Source: an uncultured Clostridia bacterium (GTDB taxonomy: Bacteria > Bacillota > Clostridia > Christensenellales > Borkfalkiaceae). From it: a stretch of 5,203 nt of DNA. The notes under the pieces were generated by a model, which was not told where the DNA came from, did no database searches, and saw nothing but the letters and a program-made list of their open reading frames with translations. Numbering within the stretch: the first letter of the stretch is position 1; the number at the start of each line of letters is the position of its first letter. Made by a program: the position numbers and the translations under genes. The stretch covers positions 1 to 5,203 of the forward strand of contig CAMAJQ010000083.1 of NCBI GenBank assembly GCA_945835865.1, given 5' to 3'. This document shows, in pieces, positions 1 to 5,203 of the stretch.

Positions 1-7
1 GCTTTCC

Positions 8-36
8 ATTTTATAGGAAGAAGGGGGATTTGTCAA
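8..36 (-). promoter_or_regulatory. Divergent sigma-A-type promoter reading out of the left edge
   Basis: Read on the minus strand, a perfect -35 box TTGACA (31-36) is followed after exactly 17 bases by TAAAAT (8-13), which is one base off the TATAAT consensus. Transcription would start at or just beyond base 1 and run left, so the gene it serves is outside the window. It lies back to back with the promoter of the HD-GYP gene, with about 67 bases between the two -35 boxes. The box match is direct observation; activity is inferred. Confidence 0.6.
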
Positions 37-103
37 GATTATTTCGCAAAAAACGAAAAAAAGGGCGAAAAAGAGCACGTTTATATATTTTATCCGTAAC
101 TTC

Positions 104-132
104 TTGACTTTTCCCGAAAAATCGTCTATACT
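104..132 (+). promoter_or_regulatory. Sigma-A-type promoter of the HD-GYP response regulator
   Basis: TTGACT (104-109), a 17-base spacer and TATACT (127-132) give a near-consensus housekeeping promoter. The expected start is around 138-140, which leaves a leader of about 107 bases before the ATG at 247. A-rich DNA lies directly upstream (48-72) and could act as an UP element. No second promoter of similar quality is seen closer to the gene. Confidence 0.7.
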
Positions 133-138
133 GCTTAG

Positions 139-246
139 TACACGACCCGCCTCGCGCGCCCGTCCCCCGAACGGTGCGCCGCACGGTTTCGCCCCGGCGG
201 GAAAACGGCTTGCTTTGCTTCGGGAAATACCATCGGAGTACCTCGT
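139..246 (+). other. GC-rich 5' leader of the HD-GYP gene, with ribosome binding site
   Basis: The leader between the predicted transcription start and the ATG is much richer in G and C than the promoter DNA before it. It contains self-complementary segments, for example CCCGCC (146-151) against GGCGGG (196-201) and GTGCG next to CGCAC (174-183). The ribosome binding site is GGAG at 235-238, eight bases before the ATG. I could not match the leader to a known riboswitch and found no convincing cyclic di-GMP aptamer core, so the structure is only a possibility. Confidence 0.35.
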
Positions 247-1371
247 ATGAACACACCAAAGTACAAAATACTCGTCGTGGACGATTCCGACATCAACAGA
301 TTTCTGCTGACGGAATTGCTGAAAGACGAGTACGAAGTATACGAAGCCGACGGAGGAAAAAGCGCGATTGCGTTTTTCGACCGGAAAGAAGAAGTATCTC
401 TCGTTCTGCTCGATATCGTCATGCCGGACGTGGACGGTTACGACGTGCTGAAAGCCATGCTGCAGAGGGGATTGCTCGAAGAGATCCCCGTCATCATGAT
501 TTCCGCCGAAAACGCCGCCGAATATATCACGAAAGCCTTCGATCTCGGAGCGACCGATTACGTAAGCCGCCCTCTGGAGGCGGCGGTCGTCAGAAGAAGG
601 ATCCGCAACTCCATCAACCTCTACGCCAAGCAGAAAAGACTTGCCGAAATCGTCGCCGAGCAGATCTACGAAAAAGAGAAGAACAACGACATGATGATCT
701 CCTTCCTCTCTCATCTCGTGGAATTCCGTAACGGCGAAAGCGGCTCGCACGTCACGCATATCAACCTCATCACCGAACTTCTGCTCAAAAGCCTCGGCAG
801 TCTGGACCCGAAATATCGGGTCTCTCTGGAAGACGTCAGGCGCATCCGCACCGCGTCTTCCCTGCACGATATCGGCAAGATCGCCATCCCGCAGGAGATC
901 CTCAACAAGCCCGGCAGACTGACGGCGGAGGAATTCGAAGTCATGAAAACTCATTCGGCGATCGGCGCGTCCATACTCGAAAACCTGACCGGGTTTCAGG
1001 AAAACCCCCTCGTCAGAACGGCGTACGAGATCTGCCGCTGGCACCACGAACGGTACGACGGCAAGGGCTATCCCGACGGACTGAAAGGGGACGAGATCCC
1101 TCTTTCCGCACAGATCGTCTCCCTCGCGGACGTCTACGACGCCCTGACGAGCGAGCGGTGTTATAAAAAGGCTTTCTCTCACGAAAAAGCGGTGGAAATG
1201 ATCTGCGGCGGAGAATGCGGCTCTTTCAATCCCACCCTTCTGCAGGCTTTCCGCGAGATCAGCGACGAACTGCACGTTTCCCTGCAGAGCAACCGCTCTT
1301 CCCTGCAGGAAAAGCGGGAGATCCAGAGCATCGTCAACGGCATTTTAAACGGCACGCCGCCCGAAGTCTGA
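247..1371 (+). CDS. Response regulator with receiver and HD-GYP domains, predicted cyclic di-GMP phosphodiesterase
   Basis: A 374-residue cytoplasmic protein of the RpfG type, with no membrane segment. Residues 6-125 form a receiver domain: acidic pocket D12 and D13, phosphoacceptor D56 in LLDIVMPDVDG, and S86 as the switch serine. The usual lysine before the proline is arginine (R108-P109). A short, charged, helical linker (about 126-150) leads to an HD-GYP domain (about 150-340) with H168, H207-D208 and K211 (HDIGK), H236, HHERYDGKGYP at 266-276, and D295 in SLADVYDAL. All hallmark metal and GYP residues are present, so hydrolysis of cyclic di-GMP to pGpG or GMP is expected, presumably gated by phosphorylation from an unlinked histidine kinase. 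The last 35 or so residues match no domain I recognise. GGAG eight bases upstream supports this ATG. The family is clear; the controlled process (motility, biofilm or other) cannot be told from here. Confidence 0.93.
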   Translation: MNTPKYKILVVDDSDINRFLLTELLKDEYEVYEADGGKSAIAFFDRKEEVSLVLLDIVMPDVDGYDVLKAMLQRGLLEEIPVIMISAENAAEYITKAFDLGATDYVSRPLEAAVVRRRIRNSINLYAKQKRLAEIVAEQIYEKEKNNDMMISFLSHLVEFRNGESGSHVTHINLITELLLKSLGSLDPKYRVSLEDVRRIRTASSLHDIGKIAIPQEILNKPGRLTAEEFEVMKTHSAIGASILENLTGFQENPLVRTAYEICRWHHERYDGKGYPDGLKGDEIPLSAQIVSLADVYDALTSERCYKKAFSHEKAVEMICGGECGSFNPTLLQAFREISDELHVSLQSNRSSLQEKREIQSIVNGILNGTPPEV

Positions 1372-1443
1372 CCGCGCGAAAATTTCTTTCTCCGAATCTC
1401 AACGGATCGGACGATAAAGGCAAAGCGCGCCCCGACAGTTTTC

Positions 1444-1473
1444 TGATATGCACCCCAAAAGTTAGACAAACTT
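1444..1473 (+). repeat. 30-base direct repeat, copy 1
   Basis: Bases 1444-1473 are identical to 1528-1557 over all 30 positions, with starts 84 bases apart. The flanking bases differ on both sides (C versus A before; A versus T after), so the identity is sharply bounded. This copy forms the left end of the mini-element. Confidence 0.9.
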
Positions 1474-1494
1474 ATAGAGGTGCATATTTTTTTT
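1446..1494 (+). terminator. Probable rho-independent terminator of the HD-GYP gene, made from the left end of the mini-element
   Basis: Bases 1446-1454 pair with 1479-1487 (ATATGCACC with GGTGCATAT, 9 base pairs). Above an internal loop, 1459-1463 pair with 1469-1473. A run of eight T begins at the foot of the stem (1487-1494). Stem followed directly by a T-run is the layout of an intrinsic terminator reading on the plus strand. It lies 75 bases after the HD-GYP stop codon, and no better candidate lies between. The AU-rich lower stem and internal loop leave its strength uncertain. Confidence 0.55.
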
Positions 1495-1527
1495 ATGTCT
1501 GGAAAAAAAGGAATTTAATACCAAATA

Positions 1528-1572
1528 TGATATGCACCCCAAAAGTTAGACAAACTTTTGGGGTGCATATCA
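1528..1572. repeat. 45-base near-perfect palindrome containing direct repeat copy 2
   Basis: Bases 1528-1547 are the exact reverse complement of 1553-1572 (20 base pairs) around a five-base loop AGACA (1548-1552). The first 30 bases are the second copy of the direct repeat. A hairpin this long would form on either strand and sits between two convergent genes, so it could block read-through from both sides. However, no T-run directly follows it in either direction; the nearest T-rich stretches are about 15-20 bases away. It is also the right end of the mini-element. Confidence 0.8.
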
Positions 1573-1645
1573 CTTTGGAGTTCACATCATTTTTTATTTT
1601 TTTAAAACGATTCTTCGAAAAGGAGAGACGGATTGTCCGGAAAGA

Positions 1646-2272
1646 TTACAGTTCACGCAGCAGAGAGAATGACGCAAGCGGCTTTTTCGTCTTTTCGTAG
1701 CGGGAGGCAGGTCCGACGCCTACGGAAAAGAAGCCGCCGGCGTTCGCCGCGTCGATCCCTGCTTCCGCGTCTTCCACCACGTAACACGATTCGGGGGAAA
1801 GCCGGAGCATCTCCGCCGCTTTCAGGAAAACCTCGGGGTCGGGCTTGCCGCGCGTGATGTTGTTGCCGTCCGAAACGGCGTCGAAATAATCTCCGTAACC
1901 GATTTTTTCCAGAATAAACGGAGTGTTTTTGCTGGAACTTCCGATCGCGAGAAGATAGCCTTTTTCGCGAAGCGCCGCAAGCGTTTCCGTAACGCCTTCC
2001 AGCCTGTCCTTCGGCGTCAGGTTTCTCAATAAGTCGCGATATAAGTCGTTCTTTTTGCAAGCAAGCGCCTGTTTTTCCTCTTCGGAATACTGCCGCTTCG
2101 CCCGCTCGAGAATGATCTCAAGGCTTGCCATGCGGCTGACGCCGCGCAAACGGTCGTTGATTTTTTCGTCGAAATAGATCCCCTCGCCGTCCGCCGTCTG
2201 CTTCCACGCGAGGTAATGATAGCGGTCGGTGGAAACGATCACGCCGTCAAGGTCAAAAATAAATGCTTTCAT
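1646..2272 (-). CDS. pgmB: Beta-phosphoglucomutase-like HAD enzyme
   Basis: A 208-residue HAD-superfamily protein of normal length for beta-phosphoglucomutase, which interconverts beta-glucose 1-phosphate and glucose 6-phosphate in the cytoplasm. It aligns closely from memory with the Lactococcus enzyme. DLDG at 7-10 supplies nucleophile D7 and acid/base D9. T15 and H19 follow, and cap-domain RGVSR at 43-47 replaces KGVSR. SSSKN at 112-116, K143 in GKPDPEVF, and magnesium-binding E167-D168 complete the site. The start at 2272 is chosen because AAGGAG lies six bases upstream and MKAFIFDLDG is the usual beginning of the family. An in-frame extension to 2452 would run into the neighbouring hydrolase gene and adds no domain. 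A hairpin (2287-2306) sits just before the ribosome binding site. The gene is probably co-transcribed with the hydrolase 154 bases upstream. A related sugar-phosphate substrate cannot be excluded. Confidence 0.88.
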   Translation of the reverse strand: MKAFIFDLDGVIVSTDRYHYLAWKQTADGEGIYFDEKINDRLRGVSRMASLEIILERAKRQYSEEEKQALACKKNDLYRDLLRNLTPKDRLEGVTETLAALREKGYLLAIGSSSKNTPFILEKIGYGDYFDAVSDGNNITRGKPDPEVFLKAAEMLRLSPESCYVVEDAEAGIDAANAGGFFSVGVGPASRYEKTKKPLASFSLLREL

Positions 2273-2278
2273 AGCCAA

Positions 2279-2284
2279 CTCCTT
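2279..2284 (-). promoter_or_regulatory. Ribosome binding site that fixes the pgmB start
   Basis: AAGGAG on the minus strand lies six bases before the ATG at 2272. It favours this start over the longer in-frame reading from 2452, which would overlap the end of the hydrolase gene. Confidence 0.75.
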
Positions 2285-2286
2285 CG

Positions 2287-2306
2287 GAAACGGTCTTTTC
2301 CGTTTC
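2287..2306 (-). other. Small hairpin directly upstream of the pgmB ribosome binding site
   Basis: On the minus strand, GAAACGG pairs with CCGTTTC (7 base pairs) around a six-base A-rich loop. It ends two bases before the AAGGAG site. It has no T-run and so is not a terminator. It could protect or punctuate a hydrolase-pgmB transcript, or be chance. The rest of the 154-base gap holds a five-base CCCGG/CCGGG stem (2402-2415) and no promoter I would trust. Confidence 0.3.
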
Positions 2307-2426
2307 TCTTTCGTTTTTCCGTAAAAATGATTCGTCTTCTTCGTCGCCGTCCGGGTTTCGCCAAAAGAGGCGAACTGCCGACGGCTTCCGTACCAACCTC
2401 GCCCGGATTGCCGGGGCGGAAGAAAT

Positions 2427-4949
2427 TCACTCTCCGAAAACGGAAACCGCATAGAGGGAGAATCCCTCGTCTTTTTTCAACCGCTCGTTGAGATCGAAGC
2501 GGACGAACCTGCCCCTCGCGGAGACTTCGTAAGCGATCGTTCCGTATTCGTATCCCTTCACGCGGAGGATCTCCTCAAACCTTTTTCCGTCCGACGACAC
2601 CGAAACGCCGTAATCGAGACAACCCGATCGCCATTCCGCGCGGACGTCGGTGATTTTCCGCTCTTCCCCGAGATCCAGGAGAATAAACTGCCCGTCGCAA
2701 GGCTCGCTGCAATAGTATTTCGCCGGAGAAAAGATCCTGTCCCGTCTGCCTGCCGTCAGGTGATCGGGACCGCATAAAGGGTCGTTAATCGATTTGTTGA
2801 CCGACGAAACGACGGGTTTCACCCCGATTGCAAGATCCTTTTTCCGCTCGAGCCCGCGGGAAAGAGCGGGACCGTCGCGAAAGACGCGTTCGGAAAAGAC
2901 CTCTTCGCCTTCCGCCGTGAAATAACTCGCCTTCAGACGGAAAAATCCCTTTCCCCTCGGCGGAATACCGAATGTGAAAAACTCCTCGACGGATTCTCCG
3001 CCCGATACGGCGATCTTCCTTTTTTCCGAGCAGACCGTCTCTTCCCCGTAAGAAAGAGTGAAGAGAAGTTCCGACGAAAAAGGATCGGGCAGATCGTTAA
3101 AAACGGATACGCCGACGGTGCGGACGCTTCCCGACGGAACGGTTTCCGACCAATCGTTCACGCACAGCCCGACGGGCGCCATAGCAGAGCGCATCCTCCT
3201 TTCGAACGCGGGGTCGTAAGTCGGCCGGGAGATATCGGGCAGGAAATTATCGGACGTCTCCCCGCCCTCCCGCGAATAACTCAGCCCGCAGAATTCCATC
3301 ACCGCCGCAGACTTTCTTCCCGACCGCCAGAATTCCGTCAGCGCCGCGACGGCGTAAGCGTAAAAATCGCGGTACGTCCGCTCGGTCGCGCCGTCCGGAA
3401 AGAGATTGGCGTAAAGGGCTTCCGTCAGACGGGTCGGTTTTCCTTCCCTCGTCAACCACAGCCAGGAATATTCGTTCACGATGCGGGGGTTGGTCGGATA
3501 CGGGTTTTCTTCGCCGAGCGGCAACAGTCTGTGAAGATCGGGGCAAAGCAGCGTTTTCGCGGGATCCTTGTCGATGCTGTTAAGACCCGAAAGCCGGAAC
3601 CCGCTGTCGAGATAGAGATAGGGATGCACTTCGATCGGACTCTTTCCGTCGACGGGTCTGCCCCAGCCGTTATCCCACGGGCGCGAGGAAAGATCGAGAG
3701 ACCGCACAGCCTCGATCAAAGAACCGGAATCGACGGAATAACCGCGGTCGGGCTCGTCCGCACATTCGTTCTGCGCGTCCCATATCGCGATGCAGGGATG
3801 ATTCGCCCTCTCCCCGATCAGATCGCGGAACTCCCCGCGCATCCTCTCGTTGTCGAAGGGGACGGGACATTCGTAAGAACCGAAAACGGGATATTCGTCC
3901 TGCACGAGGATCCCGACGGAATCGCACAGGTCGTACCAGAATTCGGGAGGGGAACAGACGTGAAACCGCAGGGAATTCACGTGCAGACTCCTGAACTTTT
4001 TCAGCAAGCCTTCCACCCATTCCCTATCCCAGGGAAGCGCGCCTCTCTTTTCGTCCTCGAAAAAACGGAATAAAACGACGTTCGTTCCGCGCAAATAATA
4101 AGGTTTGCCGTTCAGCGTGGGAACGAGGCCGTCGAAACGGAATTCCCGCATGCCGAAGCGGGCCGTCAGGCAGTCTCCCCCGCACGCCGCGCGGGCAAAA
4201 TACAATACGGGCGTCTCGGGCGTCCACGGAAGAAAATTTTCAAAGGGAACGGAGACGAGGATCTCACCCTTCTCGCCCGCCGCGATCGTCCTCTTTTCCG
4301 TTTCCGCATGCGCGACCGTCTTTCCGCCGTCTGTAATATCCACCGAAAAACCGTCGTATAAGTCGTTTACGGAATGATTTTCGTATTCGATCTTCACCGT
4401 GACGGATCCTTCGTCCGGGCGGGGCGCGACCTGAATACGGGAAAGATAGAAATCCTCTGTCAGAATGAGCGTCACGTCGTCGTAAAGCCCGGGAATAAAC
4501 TTCTTCTTTTCACAGTCGAACCCGAGGTGCCACCCGGCGCTCTGCGTGCCCTTCTCTCCCGTCTTGATCACGATCTCGTTCCTCCCCTCGGCGAGAAAAG
4601 CCGAAATTTCCGCGTAACAGGGAGAAAAATTGGGTTCGTGGCGGCAGACGAAAGCGCCGTTTACGTAGATTTCCTTTCCCCAGAAACCCTTGCCGATTTT
4701 CAGGATCGCCGTTCCGGGAACGCGGGGCAAAACGACTTCTTTTTTATACCAAAGTGCTTTCCGGAGAAAGCCCGTCCCCCTTTTCAGCGTTTCCGCGTCG
4801 GAAGTATAGGCAAAGGGCTTTTCCGCCATATCCCAAAGTCCCGGAACGGGGATCCGGTTGCCGAACGTTTCCGGCAAGTCTCCGTAACCGACGTCGTAGG
4901 GGGCGTCCTGACATTCCCAGACGCCACTGAGCAAAATCTCTTCTCTCAT
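2427..4949 (-). CDS. Glycoside hydrolase family 2 protein with C-terminal discoidin-like (F5/8 type C) domain
   Basis: An 840-residue protein with the family 2 domain order. A jelly-roll sugar-binding domain (about 1-165) holds IPVPGLWD. An immunoglobulin-like domain (about 166-270) ends in PWTPETPVLY and FGMREF. The TIM barrel (about 272-575) opens with LNGKPYYLRG. HPCIAIWDAQNE gives the likely acid/base E395, and IVNEYSW the likely nucleophile E493, 98 residues later. A further beta-rich domain (about 585-695) precedes a discoidin-like module (703-840) with QFILLDLGE, SVSSDGKRF and RFVRFDL. There is no signal peptide, so it probably acts in the cytoplasm on imported oligosaccharides. The ATG at 4949 has GGGAGGAG five bases upstream and a good promoter at 4998-5026. 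The histidine usual after the NGKP..LRG motif is absent (GTNVVLFRFF). Family membership is clear; the sugar specificity (galactoside, glucuronide, mannoside or other) cannot be assigned. Confidence 0.9.
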   Translation of the reverse strand: MREEILLSGVWECQDAPYDVGYGDLPETFGNRIPVPGLWDMAEKPFAYTSDAETLKRGTGFLRKALWYKKEVVLPRVPGTAILKIGKGFWGKEIYVNGAFVCRHEPNFSPCYAEISAFLAEGRNEIVIKTGEKGTQSAGWHLGFDCEKKKFIPGLYDDVTLILTEDFYLSRIQVAPRPDEGSVTVKIEYENHSVNDLYDGFSVDITDGGKTVAHAETEKRTIAAGEKGEILVSVPFENFLPWTPETPVLYFARAACGGDCLTARFGMREFRFDGLVPTLNGKPYYLRGTNVVLFRFFEDEKRGALPWDREWVEGLLKKFRSLHVNSLRFHVCSPPEFWYDLCDSVGILVQDEYPVFGSYECPVPFDNERMRGEFRDLIGERANHPCIAIWDAQNECADEPDRGYSVDSGSLIEAVRSLDLSSRPWDNGWGRPVDGKSPIEVHPYLYLDSGFRLSGLNSIDKDPAKTLLCPDLHRLLPLGEENPYPTNPRIVNEYSWLWLTREGKPTRLTEALYANLFPDGATERTYRDFYAYAVAALTEFWRSGRKSAAVMEFCGLSYSREGGETSDNFLPDISRPTYDPAFERRMRSAMAPVGLCVNDWSETVPSGSVRTVGVSVFNDLPDPFSSELLFTLSYGEETVCSEKRKIAVSGGESVEEFFTFGIPPRGKGFFRLKASYFTAEGEEVFSERVFRDGPALSRGLERKKDLAIGVKPVVSSVNKSINDPLCGPDHLTAGRRDRIFSPAKYYCSEPCDGQFILLDLGEERKITDVRAEWRSGCLDYGVSVSSDGKRFEEILRVKGYEYGTIAYEVSARGRFVRFDLNERLKKDEGFSLYAVSVFGE

Positions 4950-4954
4950 TCCGT

Positions 4955-4962
4955 CTCCTCCC
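4955..4962 (-). promoter_or_regulatory. Ribosome binding site of the family 2 hydrolase
   Basis: GGGAGGAG on the minus strand, five bases before the ATG at 4949, is a strong Shine-Dalgarno match and supports this start. Just upstream in the leader, CGCCGA (4962-4967) can pair with TCGGCG (4980-4985). That weak hairpin touches the first base of the site. Confidence 0.75.
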
Positions 4963-4997
4963 GCCGATCGGTTTCCGCGTCGGCGTTTTCTTCTTTT

Positions 4998-5026
4998 ATT
5001 TTATCCCGCCGCCGGAAAAAAGTCAA
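4998..5026 (-). promoter_or_regulatory. Sigma-A-type promoter of the hydrolase-pgmB unit
   Basis: On the minus strand, TTGACT (5021-5026), a 17-base spacer and TAAAAT (4998-5003) form a good housekeeping promoter. The start would be near 4991, giving a leader of about 42 bases. A T/A-rich block (5031-5042) lies just upstream of the -35 box. I looked for a catabolite-repression (cre) site overlapping the promoter and did not find a convincing one. Confidence 0.65.
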
Positions 5027-5105
5027 ACGATTTTCTTTTTTCGGCAGAACCCTTCCGGATCGTTCCTTCCTTTCCGGCGGGAAACGTCATAGCGGGCAAG
5101 ACGAA

Positions 5106-5131
5106 GGGTCGCCGCGCCCGCGCGGCGACCC
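5106..5131 (-). terminator. GC-rich hairpin, probable terminator of the gene at the right edge
   Basis: GGGTCGCCGCG (5106-5116) and CGCGGCGACCC (5121-5131) form a perfect 11-base-pair stem with a four-base loop. The stem lies about 40 bases after the stop codon of the minus-strand gene entering from the right, and before the hydrolase promoter. That position suits a terminator. On the minus strand the stem is followed by TTCGTCTT, a poor T-run. On the plus strand it is followed by a T/C-rich stretch (5133-5146), but no plus-strand gene upstream would use it. Confidence 0.5.
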
Positions 5132-5170
5132 CGTGTTTCCCTTTTTCCGATCGCCCGGCGAAGGGGAAAA

Positions 5171-5203
5171 TCAGTCTTTCTTTTTCTTTTTGCCGACGAG
5201 GAT
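5171..5203 (-). CDS. C-terminal end of a gene continuing beyond the right edge (partial)
   Basis: Read on the minus strand, the last 33 bases give ILVGKKKKKD and a TGA stop (5171-5173). A lysine-rich tail followed by a stop and then a terminator-like hairpin about 40 bases on fits the end of a real gene in the same direction as the hydrolase. A short hydrophobic stretch before a lysine cluster is common at the cytoplasmic end of membrane proteins, but ten residues cannot show that. The product is unknown, and the reading frame is supported only by context. Confidence 0.4.
   Translation of the reverse strand: MLVGKKKKKD

Larger units (their letters stand above)
1444..1572. mobile_element. Mini-element with IS3-like inverted ends (MITE-like or IS remnant)
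   Basis: The interval starts with TGATATGCACCCCAAAAGTT and ends with its exact reverse complement, giving 20-base perfect terminal inverted repeats with TG and CA tips. The match goes on imperfectly inward: after a differing AGACA/TGTCT block, both ends read AACTT. The motif GCACCCCAAAAGTTAGAC resembles termini I know from IS3-family elements. The 129-base interior is AT-rich and codes for no transposase; only a seven-codon ORF (ATG at 1495) is present. I see no direct target-site duplication, either at 1443/1573 or at the shorter TGCACC...GGTGCA limits (1449-1567). It may be a non-autonomous element, a deletion remnant of an IS, or a repeat used as a terminator. The repeat structure is certain; the IS3 origin is inferred. 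Confidence 0.6.

Noticed and set aside
139..246. Cyclic di-GMP riboswitch in the HD-GYP leader
   Set aside because: This is an attractive idea given the gene, but I could not find the conserved aptamer core or its paired helices. Self-complementarity alone is weak evidence.
174..731. Plus-strand frame of 185 codons overlapping the start of the HD-GYP gene
   Set aside because: It is arginine-rich, shows no domain and is out of frame with a clear receiver domain, so it is a shadow of the GC-rich coding sequence.
1278..1308. Repeat TTCCCTGCAG (twice, 21 bases apart) at the end of the HD-GYP gene
   Set aside because: It encodes a repeated SLQ within the coding frame at a seven-codon spacing. 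Two 10-base copies in a helical tail are unremarkable.
1444..1557. Two identical 30-base repeats as a minimal CRISPR array
   Set aside because: There are only two copies. The 54-base interval is AT-rich and partly an altered repeat arm, the second copy is part of a 45-base palindrome, and no cas gene is near. Inverted element ends explain it better.
2273..2452. Longer in-frame start for the phosphoglucomutase gene, adding 60 N-terminal residues
   Set aside because: The extension overlaps the end of the hydrolase gene and has no family-like sequence. The internal ATG at 2272 has AAGGAG at the right distance and begins with the family's usual MKAFIFDLDG.
3531..4073. Plus-strand reading frame of 180 codons inside the hydrolase gene
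   Set aside because: It lies wholly antisense to a well-supported glycoside hydrolase with recognisable motifs across the same bases. Its translation shows no domain, and no promoter or ribosome binding site stands out.
5020..5045. Catabolite-repression (cre) operator near the hydrolase promoter
   Set aside because: The minus-strand AGAAAATCGTTTGA looks vaguely similar, but the spacing of the central CG and the flanking TG/CA does not fit the cre consensus.

Overview
The window looks like a piece of a Clostridia-type Firmicutes chromosome, probably from a gut or other anaerobic community. This is an inference. It rests on three promoters close to the sigma-A consensus (all with 17-base spacers), G-rich ribosome binding sites, AT-rich intergenic DNA around GC-richer genes, and the gene content. 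No rRNA, tRNA or marker gene is present to fix the taxon.

Layout. Bases 1-246 are a divergent control region: one promoter points left to a gene outside the window, and the other drives a response regulator (247-1371, +) that joins a receiver domain to an HD-GYP domain, predicted to degrade cyclic di-GMP. Bases 1372-1645 carry no gene. They separate this gene from a convergent minus-strand pair and hold a 129-base mini-element (1444-1572) with 20-base perfect terminal inverted repeats that resemble IS3-family ends. Its left end also looks like a terminator for the HD-GYP gene. On the minus strand follow a beta-phosphoglucomutase-like HAD enzyme (1646-2272) and, upstream of it, an 840-residue family 2 glycoside hydrolase with a C-terminal discoidin-like domain (2427-4949). 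Bases 4950-5170 hold the hydrolase promoter and a GC-rich terminator-like hairpin. The right edge (5171-5203) probably holds the last ten codons of another minus-strand gene.

Working together. The hydrolase and the phosphoglucomutase are on one strand, 154 bases apart, with no strong promoter seen between them. A single transcript from the 4998-5026 promoter is plausible. Both proteins lack a signal peptide, so they probably act in the cytoplasm on imported sugar: the hydrolase releases monosaccharides and the mutase passes a sugar 1-phosphate into glycolysis. The HD-GYP regulator is convergent to them and probably independent. I do not see a new defence or mobile system. The least ordinary features are the mini-element and the pairing of a beta-phosphoglucomutase with a family 2 hydrolase rather than a sugar phosphorylase.
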